64,000 bases of DNA from Rhodoferax lithotrophicus (GTDB lineage Bacteria; Pseudomonadota; Gammaproteobacteria; Burkholderiales; Burkholderiaceae_C), in the NCBI RefSeq assembly GCF_019973615.1, contig NZ_AP024238.1:1612001-1676000 (forward strand). The letters are read 5' to 3'. Below the pieces are notes generated by a model that saw only the letters and a program-made list of their open reading frames with translations, had not been told where the DNA came from and searched no databases. Below, one piece after another: positions 1 to 8,812 of this stretch. How positions within the stretch are numbered: position 1 is the first letter of the stretch; the number at the start of each line of letters is the position of its first letter. The position numbers were made by a program, and so were the translations under genes.

Positions 1-302
1 AGTGCCAAGTGCATCAGCTTGGCCATCATGTGTATTCGAGGTGCCATGGGAATCTGCGGTGCGGCCGGTCGCAGAGCCACCCAGAGCAAGCGCAACACGG
101 TCAATACCAGAACCAACATTCCCAAGGTTTCGTGCCAGACGATGTCGATGTGGGTCGCGGGGTCCATGCCTTGTCGCATCAGCCGGCCGAAGCCACCTGG
201 CCCTAGGATGAAGGCAATGGTCACAACAATGGCGGTGATCCAGTGAAAAGCCCGACTGAGGACATCGTAATGGGGTGTGGAAGATGGGTGCATAAAGTTC
301 AT
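1..302 (-). CDS. Cytochrome b561 family protein, N-terminal part
   Basis: The gene runs off the left edge, and only about 100 N-terminal residues are visible. The reading begins MNFMHPSSTPHYDVLSRAFH and contains HWITAIVVTIAFILG, followed by WHETLGMLVLVLTVLRLLW. Two hydrophobic helices, each with a conserved His near its edge, in the order His-Trp helix then W-H-E helix, are typical of the di-haem b561/Ni-hydrogenase cytochrome b family of inner-membrane electron carriers. The start at 302 is the first ATG; a second ATG three codons later is also possible. No strong ribosome-binding site is visible. The redox partner cannot be told from this fragment. Confidence 0.75.
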   Translation of the reverse strand, partial: MNFMHPSSTPHYDVLSRAFHWITAIVVTIAFILGPGGFGRLMRQGMDPATHIDIVWHETLGMLVLVLTVLRLLWVALRPAAPQIPMAPRIHMMAKLMHLA

Positions 303-428
303 ATGGAAATTGAAATGATTGTGCGGTACCTTGCTTAACAAATGATGAAGGTATGGCCCCAGATGTCTGCATAAGCTGGGTTTTCGCAGTCAGGTTGATT
401 GGTGCTCAACCCCATGCCAGCCCGTTGC

Positions 429-974
429 TCAGTGGGCAGGTACCCACATCTGCAAGCGTGGCAACATGGCGCGGTAGGGGGCCAAAAGCACAGCGGCCAT
501 CAGCCACTTGATGGTCAGGTCACCGGCTGCCAGCATCAACCAGTCGATGTCTGAGCCGTAGAACGCCAGAAAGAAGAAGATACAGGTGTCAACCACCGAG
601 GCCACGAAGGAACCAATCAACGGGGCTTTCCACCATGACATGGCACGCAGCCGGTTAAAGGCCACAATGTCCAGCAATTGGCCGGTGATGAAGGCTGCGC
701 CAGATGCCGCTGCAATGCGCCATGGCGCAAGTGCCAATGACACCAGCACAGCAATGGCAAAGCCGGCCCAAGCCACACGGCGTGCGGCACCCGTACCCAC
801 CGCACGATTGGTTAGATCCGTGACCAAAAAAGCCACCGGGAAGGTAAATGCACCCCAGGTTAACCAGTCGTTGATGGGAAACTGCACCAGATAATTAGAC
901 GAGGTGATGACCATCAGCATCGCCAAAATGGGTCGCCAAAGCTTCATTAAAGGAAGTTGAGGTGGATATGTCAT
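429..974 (-). CDS. VUT family transporter (YhhQ-like queuosine precursor transporter)
   Basis: This is a 181-residue integral membrane protein with about six hydrophobic segments. The stretch LTWGAFTFPVAFLVTDLTNR, with FP followed by a TDLTNR motif, is the signature of the VUT (DUF165) family. In proteobacteria the characterised member YhhQ imports the queuosine precursors preQ0/preQ1 across the inner membrane. Length is normal for the family. The start at 974 gives MTYPPQLPLMKLW; an internal Met nine codons later is an alternative because neither has a clear Shine-Dalgarno sequence. The gene is divergent from the guanine deaminase gene, so a purine-derivative theme is possible, but substrate is inferred from family only. 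Confidence 0.75.
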   Translation of the reverse strand: MTYPPQLPLMKLWRPILAMLMVITSSNYLVQFPINDWLTWGAFTFPVAFLVTDLTNRAVGTGAARRVAWAGFAIAVLVSLALAPWRIAAASGAAFITGQLLDIVAFNRLRAMSWWKAPLIGSFVASVVDTCIFFFLAFYGSDIDWLMLAAGDLTIKWLMAAVLLAPYRAMLPRLQMWVPAH

Positions 975-1062
975 GCCGGTATTATCGTGGCGGCTGCTGA
1001 AGGTAGCCGATTTTGACCCTTTGTCTGAGCTTCGCTGACAGATTGGGTAAGCTCTGAGTTCT

Positions 1063-2382
1063 ATGAAAGCTTACCGTTCCTCTCTTCTTTATTTCTCCCC
1101 GTCGGCTGATCCGCAGGCCTCTGCTGTGCTGGAAGATGATGGCCTGCTGGTGGTGGGCCCCAACGCCCAAGGCCGGCAAGTGGTGTTGGCGCTTGGGCCT
1201 TACCGTGAATTGCAGCCGCGTTTTGCCGATGTGGCCGTGACGCACTGGCCGGGGCGCATCATTGCACCGGGTTTTGTCGATTTGCACAGCCATTACCCGC
1301 AAACCAATGTGATTGGCTCCCCCGCCGAAGGCCTGTTGCCGTGGCTGGAGAATTACACGTTTCCTGAGGAGAAACGCTTTGTATCGCCCGAATACAGTGC
1401 GCAGGCAGCTACTTTTTTTGTAGCTGAACTGTTGCGCCACGGGGTCACCACGGCGCTCACCTTTGCCACCTCGCACAGCGCTTCAGCCAACGCCTTGTTT
1501 CAAGAGGCGCAACAGCAGCAGATGCGGCTGATCACCGGCCTGTGTTTGATGGATCGGCACGCACCGGCGGAGCTGCTGAACCAGCGCGTCAACCCTGCCA
1601 CGGATGCTACCGAGCAAAGTCTGATTGACTCCGAAAACCTGTTACAGCGTTGGCACGGTGTGGATCGCCTGGGCTACGCCATCACGCCACGTTTTGCCCC
1701 AACCAGTACCGATGCCCAGTTGCGCGGTGCGGGTGAACTGGCAGCCCGCTACCCCGACGTGTGGATTCAGTCCCATGTGGCGGAAAACAAGGCCGAAATC
1801 GCCTGGGCACGCGAACTGTTTCCGGCCTCGCGCAGTTATCTGGCGACCTATGCCGACTTTGGCCTGATGCGCCAGCGGGCCATCTATGCCCACTGCATCC
1901 ATTTTGACGATGAAGACCGCGCCCTGATGCGCAGCACCGGCGCTGCCGCTGCCGTCAGCCCGACCAGCAACCTGTTTCTGGGCAGTGGTTTTTTTGACTA
2001 TACCGGGGCTGATCGGGCGGGATTTGACTATGGTTTGGCCAGCGACGTGGGTGGGGGCACCAGTTTCAGCCCGTTTCACACCATGCTGGCAGCGTATTAC
2101 GTGGGGCGGGAAGGGCAGAGCAAAACCGGTTTGTCGCTCTCGCCGCAGCAGTTGTGGTGGCAGCACACAGTGGGCGCGGCCAAGGCGCTGGGGCTGGACG
2201 GTGTGGTGGGCAACTTGCAGCCGGGCTGTGAGGCGGATTTTGTTGTGCTCAACCCCCAAGCCACGCCGCTGCTGGCCCGCAAGACGGCGCTGGTCAACAG
2301 CCTGGACGAACTGCTGTTTGCAATGATTGTGCTGGGCGATGAGCGGGTGATTGAGAAAACCGTGATTTCACAAGCTTTATAG
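1063..2382 (+). CDS. guaD: Guanine deaminase
   Basis: Guanine deaminase hydrolyses guanine to xanthine and ammonia in cytosolic purine catabolism. The 439-residue protein has the amidohydrolase zinc motif in LHSHYPQTN (His at about 75 and 77), followed by the guanine-deaminase-specific LPWLENYTFPEE. SHVAEN, HCIHFDDED and ASDVGGGTSFS further on supply the remaining metal and catalytic residues. Length is normal. It stands alone, divergent from the VUT transporter gene. The codons for QAATFFVAEL, at 1399-1426, coincide with a copy of the dispersed palindromic repeat (AGCTAC, seven-base loop, GTAGCT) without disturbing the protein. Another repeat copy lies just after the stop. Confidence 0.93.
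   Translation: MKAYRSSLLYFSPSADPQASAVLEDDGLLVVGPNAQGRQVVLALGPYRELQPRFADVAVTHWPGRIIAPGFVDLHSHYPQTNVIGSPAEGLLPWLENYTFPEEKRFVSPEYSAQAATFFVAELLRHGVTTALTFATSHSASANALFQEAQQQQMRLITGLCLMDRHAPAELLNQRVNPATDATEQSLIDSENLLQRWHGVDRLGYAITPRFAPTSTDAQLRGAGELAARYPDVWIQSHVAENKAEIAWARELFPASRSYLATYADFGLMRQRAIYAHCIHFDDEDRALMRSTGAAAAVSPTSNLFLGSGFFDYTGADRAGFDYGLASDVGGGTSFSPFHTMLAAYYVGREGQSKTGLSLSPQQLWWQHTVGAAKALGLDGVVGNLQPGCEADFVVLNPQATPLLARKTALVNSLDELLFAMIVLGDERVIEKTVISQAL
1399..1426. repeat. Dispersed AGCTA/TAGCT palindrome inside guaD
   Basis: The core is AGCTAC (1407-1412), a seven-base T-rich loop and GTAGCT (1420-1425), preceded by GCGCAGG. It matches the core of the repeat family seen about 16 times in this window and is in frame, coding for a conserved part of guanine deaminase. 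Confidence 0.55.
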
Positions 2383-2387
2383 GCTTC

Positions 2388-2432
2388 TAGCGCTTATGAA
2401 TAAAGCGCTGGTAGCTATGATTTTTATATTAC
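2388..2432. repeat. Dispersed palindromic repeat, full copy, guaD-dcd intergenic
   Basis: Two modules are visible. The first is CTAGCGCTTATGAATAAAGC, whose ends AGCGCTT and AAGCGCT are inverted. The second is GGTAGCTATGATTTTTATAT. This is one of the most complete copies of the family. It lies six bases after the guaD stop and just before the dcd ribosome-binding site. Confidence 0.8.
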
Positions 2433-2459
2433 AATCGCGCCAACCAGGAGTTGAACCCC

Positions 2460-3029
2460 ATGACCATCAAAAGCGATAAATGGATCCGCCGCATGGCCGA
2501 GCAACACGGCATGATCGAACCCTTTGAGCCGGGCCAGATCCGCCAGGACGCTGCCGGTCACAAAATTGTCAGTTATGGCACCAGCAGCTACGGCTATGAC
2601 ATCCGCTGCGCCCCTGAATTCAAGGTGTTCACCAACATTCACAGCACCGTGGTGGACCCAAAGAACTTTGACGAAAAAAGTTTTGTGGATTTCAACGACG
2701 ACGTGTGCATCATTCCCCCCAACAGTTTTGCGCTGGCCCGCACGGTCGAGTACTTTCGTATTCCGCGCAATGTGCTGACCATTTGCCTGGGCAAAAGCAC
2801 TTACGCGCGCTGCGGCATCATCGTCAACGTGACCCCGTTCGAGCCCGAGTGGGAGGGTTATGTGACGCTGGAGTTCTCCAACACCACACCACTGCCCGCC
2901 AAAATCTATGCGGGTGAAGGCTGTGCTCAGGTCCTGTTTTTCGAGAGTGATGAAGTGTGTGAAACCAGCTACAAAGACCGTGGTGGCAAGTACCAGGGGC
3001 AGCGTGGTGTGACCTTGCCCAAGGCTTGA
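2460..3029 (+). CDS. dcd: dCTP deaminase
   Basis: Dcd deaminates dCTP to dUTP, the main route to dTMP in many Gram-negative bacteria, and acts as a cytosolic homotrimer. The 189-residue protein has SSYGYDIR near residue 43 and the catalytic region [20 protein letters not shown] with its essential Glu, and ends in [12 protein letters not shown], all typical of bacterial Dcd. The start is set at ATG 2460 because the Shine-Dalgarno CAGGAG at 2445-2450 is then nine bases away. The in-frame TTG at 2451 touches that sequence and is unlikely. A dispersed repeat lies in the upstream gap. Confidence 0.96.
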   Translation: MTIKSDKWIRRMAEQHGMIEPFEPGQIRQDAAGHKIVSYGTSSYGYDIRCAPEFKVFTNIHSTVVDPKNFDEKSFVDFNDDVCIIPPNSFALARTVEYFRIPRNVLTICLGKSTYARCGIIVNVTPFEPEWEGYVTLEFSNTTPLPAKIYAGEGCAQVLFFESDEVCETSYKDRGGKYQGQRGVTLPKA

Positions 3030-3128
3030 ACGGCGCTGTTGAAGCCAGATCCATCAGCGGCGGTTTGGTGAATCAACGATAATTCAGTATCTTTTCAAGA
3101 CTTAGCCCTGATTTCCGGGGCATCACTG

Positions 3129-3145
3129 GCTATCGGATTGATAGC
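3129..3145. repeat. Short GCTATC/GATAGC palindrome, partial repeat copy
   Basis: GCTATC, five bases, GATAGC. It matches only the inner core of the dispersed repeat and sits in the leader of the helicase gene. It may be an independent small hairpin. Confidence 0.35.
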
Positions 3146-3163
3146 AATGTACCCCGAGCTTTA

Positions 3164-4657
3164 ATGACCGAACTGAATTCTGCCAACGCTTCCGAATTAA
3201 CTTCTGACACCCCCATCATGGCCTTTGCCCAGCTGCAACTGGCCGCTCCTTTGGCCCGCGCGGTGGCCGAGATGGGTTACGAGTCCATGACTCCCATCCA
3301 GGCGCAAGCCATCCCTGTGGTGTTGCAAGGCCGTGACGTGATGGGTGCAGCCCAAACCGGTACCGGTAAAACAGCGGCTTTTGCCTTGCCGCTGATGCAA
3401 CGACTGCTCAAACACGAAAACACCTCCACCTCACCCGCCCGCCACCCGGTGCGTGCCTTGGTGCTGCTGCCCACGCGTGAGCTGGCCGATCAGGTGGCCG
3501 ACAACATCAAGCAATACGGCAAATACACCAACCTGCGCAGCGCGGTGGTGTTTGGCGGCATGGATATGAAGCCTCAAACGCTGGAACTCAAACAGGGCGT
3601 TGAGATTCTGGTGGCCACCCCTGGGCGTTTGCTGGATCACATCGAGGCCAAAAACGCCGTGCTCAACCAGGTCGAATATGTGGTGCTGGACGAAGCCGAC
3701 CGCATGCTCGACATTGGTTTCCTGCCCGACTTGCAGCGCATTCTGAGCTACCTGCCCAAGCAGCGCACCACGCTGCTGTTTTCGGCCACGTTCTCGCCGG
3801 AAATCAAGCGCCTGGCCAACAGCTATCTGCAAAACCCGGTGACGATTGAGGTGGCCCGCTCCAACGCCACGGCTTCCACGGTCGAGCAACATTTTTACAG
3901 TGTCGAGGGTGACGACAAGCGCCACGCCTTGCACCAGGTGCTGAAAGACCGTGGCCTCAAACAAGCCTTTGTGTTTGTCAACAGCAAACTGGGTTGTGCC
4001 CGTCTGGCCCGCTCGCTGGAGCATGAGGGTCTGAAAACCACGGCGCTGCATGGTGACAAGAGCCAGGAAGAGCGGCTGAAGGCGCTGGAGGCTTTCAAGA
4101 GCGGCGAGGTTGATCTGCTGGTGTGTACCGATGTGGCCGCCCGTGGCTTGGACATCAAGGATGTGCCCGCCGTATTTAACTTTGACGTGCCGTTTAACGC
4201 CGAAGATTACGTGCACCGTATTGGCCGTACCGGGCGTGCCGGCGCAGCAGGTTTGGCGGTGAACTTTGTCTCCAAGAGTGATGCGCGGCTGGTGGCCGAC
4301 ATCGAAAAACTCATCAAGATCAAGATTGAACTGGAGCCGATTGAGTTTGATGAAAACCTGCCCGATATCCGCAAGCAGGGCCATATCAACACGGGTCGCA
4401 GGCTTTACCAGCAAGAACCGGGTGACAGTCGCCGTGAAGAGTTCCCAGGGCGTGTGCCCCGTGCACCGCGCAATGACTACCGGCGTGAACCGGTCAAGTC
4501 ACAAGACCCGTTTTTCTCCAAACCGTATGAGCCGCCGGTGCTGCCTGCAGGCGAAGTGCCCAGCTGGGAGGCTGCCGCCGTGCGTCCAGGTGTACGTGGC
4601 ATTTCAAGCAATATCAAAACCAAGCGAAAAGTAGCCGCCTTGTTCAAGGCAGGATGA
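3164..4657 (+). CDS. DEAD-box ATP-dependent RNA helicase (RhlE-like)
   Basis: ATP-dependent RNA unwinding enzyme of 497 residues. The helicase core motifs are all present in order: the Q motif region MTPIQAQAIPV, motif I AQTGTGKT, PTRELADQ, ATPGRLLD, the DEAD box in VLDEADRMLD, SAT in FSATFSPE, then in the second domain FVNSK, VCTDVAARGLDI and HRIGRTGRAG. The C-terminal ~110 residues are basic and rich in Pro/Arg. Such proteins help ribosome assembly or mRNA decay; the exact RNA is unknown. The start at 3164 places about 20 residues before MAFAQL, which is an alternative start. A second RhlE-type gene is at the other end of the window (61771-63561). Confidence 0.92.
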   Translation: MTELNSANASELTSDTPIMAFAQLQLAAPLARAVAEMGYESMTPIQAQAIPVVLQGRDVMGAAQTGTGKTAAFALPLMQRLLKHENTSTSPARHPVRALVLLPTRELADQVADNIKQYGKYTNLRSAVVFGGMDMKPQTLELKQGVEILVATPGRLLDHIEAKNAVLNQVEYVVLDEADRMLDIGFLPDLQRILSYLPKQRTTLLFSATFSPEIKRLANSYLQNPVTIEVARSNATASTVEQHFYSVEGDDKRHALHQVLKDRGLKQAFVFVNSKLGCARLARSLEHEGLKTTALHGDKSQEERLKALEAFKSGEVDLLVCTDVAARGLDIKDVPAVFNFDVPFNAEDYVHRIGRTGRAGAAGLAVNFVSKSDARLVADIEKLIKIKIELEPIEFDENLPDIRKQGHINTGRRLYQQEPGDSRREEFPGRVPRAPRNDYRREPVKSQDPFFSKPYEPPVLPAGEVPSWEAAAVRPGVRGISSNIKTKRKVAALFKAG

Positions 4658-4717
4658 TGTGCCTGGCTGGTTGAGCGGCTGGTGTTCTGGCGGCAGACCT
4701 GGCGCTGCACCAGATCT

Positions 4718-5563
4718 TCATGTTCCAGGTTTTTGAGCCTGCTCGCATTTCACCTGAATCAGCTCGTGATGAGATGTATCCTCGCCGAGCTGGAGTGCAC
4801 TCAGACAGCCACCCCAGACACAGCCGGAATCCAGCGCCAGCACATCGGGACGGTTCAGCCATCCTAAAGTAGACCAGTGACCAAAGGCCACCGTCACATC
4901 GGCCGTTTTGCGTCCTGGCACATCGTACCAAGGCATGTAACCTGGGGGTGCGGCATCGGCTGCGTCGGTGGTTTCAAACTCCATCTCACCTTGTGTGGTG
5001 CAAAAACGTAGGCGAGTCAGTGCATTGACAATCAAACGGTGCCGGTCTGTGCCGCGCAGCTCGGCATTCCAGGCATTGGGTTGGTTGTCATACATCTGAT
5101 GCAGAAAATCCCCCAGGTAGGGGCTGCGCAACAACGTTTCTATTTCGCCGGCAAGAGCTATTGTTTTTGTAGCTGTCCATGCAGGTAATACGCCCGCATG
5201 GACCATTAAATAGGATTTTTTGTGATGCTCAAGCAAGATTGCCATGCGTTGGCTGCGCAACCAGCTCAACATGGCCTCCCGGTCGGGTGCTTGCAGCACA
5301 TTGAGCAAGGTGTCTTTGCGGCTGGGTTTGCGGGCCCCCACGGAGGCCGCCAGCAGGTGTAAATCATGGTTGCCCAGCAGGCACTGGGCCGCTGCGCCAT
5401 AACCCATCAGGCGGCGCAATACGCCAGCCGAGTCTGGCCCGCGGTTGACCAGGTCGCCCAAAAGATAGAGCGTGTCCCTGCTGGGGGAGAAGGAAATTTT
5501 GTTCAATAACCGTTGCAAAGCGCTGTCGCAGCCCTGCACGTCGCCAATCATGTAAAGTGCCAT
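4718..5563 (-). CDS. apaH: Symmetrical bis(5'-nucleosyl)-tetraphosphatase
   Basis: ApaH hydrolyses Ap4A to two ADP and can remove Np4 caps from RNA. The 281-residue protein starts MALYMIGDVQGC and carries the metallophosphatase motifs GDVQGC, GDLVNRGPDS and GNHDLH within the first 80 residues. MVHAGVLPAW in the middle and VAFGHWSTLGW near the C-terminus supply further metal ligands, and ALDSGCVWGG follows. Length is normal. It is divergently arranged with the CorC-type gene, with only 24 bases between the two start codons. Residues WTATKTIALAGE are encoded by a repeat-like palindrome at 5150-5180. Confidence 0.95.
   Translation of the reverse strand: MALYMIGDVQGCDSALQRLLNKISFSPSRDTLYLLGDLVNRGPDSAGVLRRLMGYGAAAQCLLGNHDLHLLAASVGARKPSRKDTLLNVLQAPDREAMLSWLRSQRMAILLEHHKKSYLMVHAGVLPAWTATKTIALAGEIETLLRSPYLGDFLHQMYDNQPNAWNAELRGTDRHRLIVNALTRLRFCTTQGEMEFETTDAADAAPPGYMPWYDVPGRKTADVTVAFGHWSTLGWLNRPDVLALDSGCVWGGCLSALQLGEDTSHHELIQVKCEQAQKPGT
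5150..5180. repeat. AGCTA/TAGCT palindrome inside apaH
   Basis: AGCTA (5156-5160), nine bases, TAGCT (5170-5174). It matches the core module of the dispersed repeat and lies in frame within apaH. Confidence 0.5.
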
Positions 5564-5587
5564 GGTGTTTATTGTCGTTTGAGACTA

Positions 5588-6901
5588 ATGGAATTTTTGC
5601 TGATTGTTTTCTTAACTTTGCTGAATGGCGTGTTTGCCATGTCCGAACTGGCGTTGGCAGCCAGCCGCAAATCGCGGTTGAATGCCATGGCAGACGAAGG
5701 TGATAAAGGGGCGCAGGCAGCGCTGTCATTGCTGGATAACCCGAACCAATTTTTGTCAACGGTGCAGGTGGGTATCACCTCCATCGGCATGCTGAACGGT
5801 ATTGTGGGAGAGGCTGCATTCAGCGCTGGTTTGACGGCCTGGTTTGAATCCTTTGGGGTCGCAGAAAAAGCGGCTTCCATTTCCGCCACAGCGCTGGTGG
5901 TGACCTTGATCACTTTCACGACCATCATTTTTGGTGAGTTGGTGCCCAAGCGCATTGGTCAGCTGTACCCTGAAGTCGTCTCACGTGTGGTGGCTCGTCC
6001 CATGGTGTGGTTGGCCAAGGTTGCGGGACCGTTTGTGAAACTGCTTTCTGGTTCAACGGCAACGGTGTTAAAGCTGATGCGTATTGATACCAATGCAGCG
6101 CGAGCCATGACCGAAGAGGAAATCAGTGCCAGCCTCGAAGAAGGGGTTGATGCGGGTGTCATTGAAGAACATGAGCATCAAATGGTGCAGAACGTGTTTG
6201 GCCTGGATGATCGGCCTTTGACTTCATTGATGGTGCCACGTGCCGAGGTGGCTTGGCTCGATGCCAGCACCACGGTGGCGCAAGTTTTGCAGAAGGTGGG
6301 GGCTGATGGTGCCTTGCATGCTCATTCATGGTATCCGGTGTGTCGTGGTTCACTTGATGACGTGGTGGGGAAAATCAGTCTGGCGCATTTGTTGGAACTG
6401 GGGGCTCATGCTCCGGGCATTCTGGAGGATGTTGTCAGTCCGGTGGTGTTTGTGCCAGAAACCTTGAGTGGTATGGAGTTGCTGGAGCAGTTTCGAGCCA
6501 AAGTGGGCCGCTTGGTGCTGGTGGTGGATGAATATGGCGTGGTGCAAGGCTTGCTTACGCCGCATGATTTGCTGGAAGCCATCACGGGGGAATTGCAGCC
6601 CAGTGCCAAAACCGAAGCTTGGGCGGTGCAGCGTGATGACGGTAGCTGGTTGCTGGATGGCATGATGCCGGTGAGCGAGCTCAAGGCCAGGCTTGATCTG
6701 GAGGAGCTCCCGCTGGAGGAGCGGGGTCGTTACAACACCGTCGCAGGACTGCTCATGGCCGTCAGTGGTCACTTGCCGGTTACGGCTGAAAAAATCAACT
6801 GTGAAGGTTGGTGTTTTGAGGTGGTTGACCTGGATGGCCGACGGGTTGACAAAGTGTTGGCAAGTCGCTTGGCCGATACGTCGCTGACGGGCGAATCCTG
6901 A
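5588..6901 (+). CDS. CNNM/HlyC-CorC family membrane protein with CBS domains
   Basis: A 437-residue inner-membrane protein. The N-terminal ~190 residues form the CNNM transmembrane domain, with MEFLLIVFLTLLNGVFAMSE, the conserved LDNPNQFLSTVQVGIT and IIFGELVPKRIG. A CBS pair follows at about 205-340, with LTSLMVPRAEVAWLD and LVLVVDEYGVVQGLLTPHDL. The C-terminal HlyC/CorC domain has YNTVAGLLM. The family is linked to magnesium or cobalt efflux; the hemolysin name is historical. The start MEFLL is chosen because the membrane domain begins there; upstream codons would overlap apaH. The true substrate is not visible from sequence. Confidence 0.9.
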   Translation: MEFLLIVFLTLLNGVFAMSELALAASRKSRLNAMADEGDKGAQAALSLLDNPNQFLSTVQVGITSIGMLNGIVGEAAFSAGLTAWFESFGVAEKAASISATALVVTLITFTTIIFGELVPKRIGQLYPEVVSRVVARPMVWLAKVAGPFVKLLSGSTATVLKLMRIDTNAARAMTEEEISASLEEGVDAGVIEEHEHQMVQNVFGLDDRPLTSLMVPRAEVAWLDASTTVAQVLQKVGADGALHAHSWYPVCRGSLDDVVGKISLAHLLELGAHAPGILEDVVSPVVFVPETLSGMELLEQFRAKVGRLVLVVDEYGVVQGLLTPHDLLEAITGELQPSAKTEAWAVQRDDGSWLLDGMMPVSELKARLDLEELPLEERGRYNTVAGLLMAVSGHLPVTAEKINCEGWCFEVVDLDGRRVDKVLASRLADTSLTGES

Positions 6902-6923
6902 AACAAGCGGTTGATGGATCGGC

Positions 6924-7694
6924 TTAACTGCGCCCGGAGAGTCGATAGGCCAGTAACCCAATGAGTTCGTGTAGCGCAATCCTCCATTTTGTAACGCCAT
7001 GGTCCATGCTGTACTGGCTCAAAGGCGTGCTGTTTCCTGTACGAAAGTCCACCGGGTAGGCGGTCACGTTCCAGCCCAGATTTTTGAACGTAGCCATGGA
7101 GCGTGGCATGTGCCAAGCCGACGTCAGTAACAACCAGGGACGTGTGTTATCCACACCAGGCACGGATTTGCTGAATAGTGCATTTTCATAGGTTGTGCGT
7201 GAAGTGGATTCGTACAGCATTTTTCCGGGGTCAATACCTTGACTTGTGAAAAACTGTCTGGCACGTTCGGCCTCAGTCAGGGTGTTCGCAAAAAGTTCGC
7301 CTTCGCCGCCAGTGAATAACACCCGAAGCTGGGGTTGACGACGCAGCAAGGGCAGCACTTCGGTCATGCGTTCGGCTGCATCATTGAGGGCACTTTGCCC
7401 TGGTATTGTCCAAACATAGCTGGCCTCAAGCGCACCACCGAGCACCACCACGCCCGCGTAGGCATCCAGTGAACTGGTGTTTGGCAGCGCTGGATATTGC
7501 GATTCAAGTTGACGCAATAGGGCATCAGGCAGCGGCTCCCAGCCTAGGGCCAACAGCAAGGCCAGGGCAAACCCGCCCAGCCTGGTGGCCAGTTGGGGCC
7601 AGCGTCGACTACACGACATGGAGGCCAGGATCAGTACGGCCACCCAGGCCAGGGGTTGGGTCAGAAAAGCAAGAAATTTGGCAGCGATAAACAT
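6924..7694 (-). CDS. YdcF/ElyC family protein (DUF218)
   Basis: A 256-residue protein with two N-terminal hydrophobic segments (about residues 5-25 and 38-50) and a DUF218 domain. Visible DUF218 signatures are AGVVVLGGALE, LRVLFTGGEGEL, ESTSRTTYENALFS and WLLLTSAWHMPRSM. The related ElyC and SanA proteins act in envelope maintenance, ElyC affecting the peptidoglycan lipid carrier. No enzymatic reaction is firmly established for this subgroup. It is convergent with the CorC-type gene and lies 26 bases downstream of aat on the same strand, so the two may be co-transcribed. Confidence 0.85.
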   Translation of the reverse strand: MFIAAKFLAFLTQPLAWVAVLILASMSCSRRWPQLATRLGGFALALLLALGWEPLPDALLRQLESQYPALPNTSSLDAYAGVVVLGGALEASYVWTIPGQSALNDAAERMTEVLPLLRRQPQLRVLFTGGEGELFANTLTEAERARQFFTSQGIDPGKMLYESTSRTTYENALFSKSVPGVDNTRPWLLLTSAWHMPRSMATFKNLGWNVTAYPVDFRTGNSTPLSQYSMDHGVTKWRIALHELIGLLAYRLSGRS

Positions 7695-7720
7695 GGGTTA
7701 TTTCTTCGAATGAGCAGCAT

Positions 7721-8512
7721 TTAAATGCCGAGTTGTTGCCACATCACGGGATTAAATTGCCAGATGGGTGAGGGTAAGTCGCGCAGCGTTTGAATTTGAA
7801 CCAGAAAGGCTTCTCTGGTGATTTCCCTTGCACCGAAAGAAGCCAGATGGCGTGTATTTTGCTGGCAATCAATCAGGGGTAGACCCTGTTGACGGCAGAA
7901 AGCCACCAAGGCGGCGAGTGCGATTTTGGAGCCATCGGTGGCCCGGTGAAACATTGACTCACCAAACACCGCATGGCCGATGTTGATGCCGTACAGGCCA
8001 CCCACCAGTTGCCCGTCGACCCAGGTTTCAATGCTGTGCGCCAAGCCTGCGCGATGAAAGTTGGTGTAAGCCGCCATCATTTCGGGCACGATCCATGTGC
8101 CTGATTGGCCACTTCTGGGGCTGGTGCTGCAGGCTTCAATCACTTCGGGAAAAACCGTGTCCATGCGGATTTCACACCCGGGTGTACGGCTGAATTTTTT
8201 CAATGTTTTCTTCATGGAGGGGTGCAAACGGAATTCATCCACATGCAACACCATGCGGGGATCCGGACTCCACCAGAGAATCGGTTGGTCCGCGCTGTAC
8301 CAAGGAAAAATGCCATTGGAATACGCCGCTTGAAGGGTTGTGGGGCTCAGGTCACGGCCCGCACACAGGATGCCTGGTGCCGGACTGTCTGGCCCCCAGG
8401 CCTCTTGTATCGGTGGAAACGGTTGCTCAGGCTCTAACCACAGAAGGGGCTGATGTGGGTGGTACATGATTGGATGGGGCTCAAAGTGTGTCGGAATCGT
8501 GTTTGCCAGCAT
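7721..8512 (-). CDS. aat: Leucyl/phenylalanyl-tRNA--protein transferase
   Basis: Aat transfers Leu or Phe from aminoacyl-tRNA to the N-terminus of proteins starting with Arg or Lys, marking them for ClpAP degradation (N-end rule). Conserved stretches are AYSNGIFPWYS, LWWSPDPRMVL, AHSIETWVDGQLVGGLYGI, VFGESMFH and IDCQQNTRHLASFGA. The longest reading (263 residues) starts MLANTIPTHFEP. Most family members begin close to the LLWLEP segment, so the Met 15 codons later (8467) is an equally good start, and no ribosome-binding site decides. The gene lies just downstream of a tRNA pair on the opposite strand. Confidence 0.94.
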   Translation of the reverse strand: MLANTIPTHFEPHPIMYHPHQPLLWLEPEQPFPPIQEAWGPDSPAPGILCAGRDLSPTTLQAAYSNGIFPWYSADQPILWWSPDPRMVLHVDEFRLHPSMKKTLKKFSRTPGCEIRMDTVFPEVIEACSTSPRSGQSGTWIVPEMMAAYTNFHRAGLAHSIETWVDGQLVGGLYGINIGHAVFGESMFHRATDGSKIALAALVAFCRQQGLPLIDCQQNTRHLASFGAREITREAFLVQIQTLRDLPSPIWQFNPVMWQQLGI

Positions 8513-8600
8513 GCATTTTTGTTGGATTGCAAAAAAAGTAGTCTAGCGTCCTGGGGGTGCGGGCAAAAAGTGCGGTTTGAGCCAGTACAATACTAGGAGT

Positions 8601-8677
<77 letters not shown>

Positions 8678-8694
8678 TCATATTCTCGTGATCT

Positions 8695-8771
8695 CTGCCC
8701 GTAGCTCAGTTGGATAGAGCAACAGCCTTCTAAGCTGTGGGTCGGGGGTTCGATCCCCTCCGGGCAGGCCA
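8695..8771 (+). tRNA. tRNA-Arg (anticodon TCT)
   Basis: A complete cloverleaf of 77 bases. The acceptor arm CTGCCCG pairs with CGGGCAG, and the anticodon stem ACAGC/GCTGT holds loop CTTCTAA with anticodon TCT. The T arm is GGGGGTTCGATCCCC, and the CCA end is encoded. It follows tRNA-Pro by 17 bases and is probably co-transcribed with it. Confidence 0.96.
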
Positions 8772-8812
8772 TTCCATCGGCCGCCTTCCACTTCAAACTG
8801 AATCAAGTTAAG

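Noticed and set aside
3431..4414. Long antisense frame opposite the helicase gene
   Set aside because: It is a shadow of a GC-rich coding sequence with clear DEAD-box motifs on the other strand; its translation has no domain and a Gln/His-rich composition typical of antisense frames.
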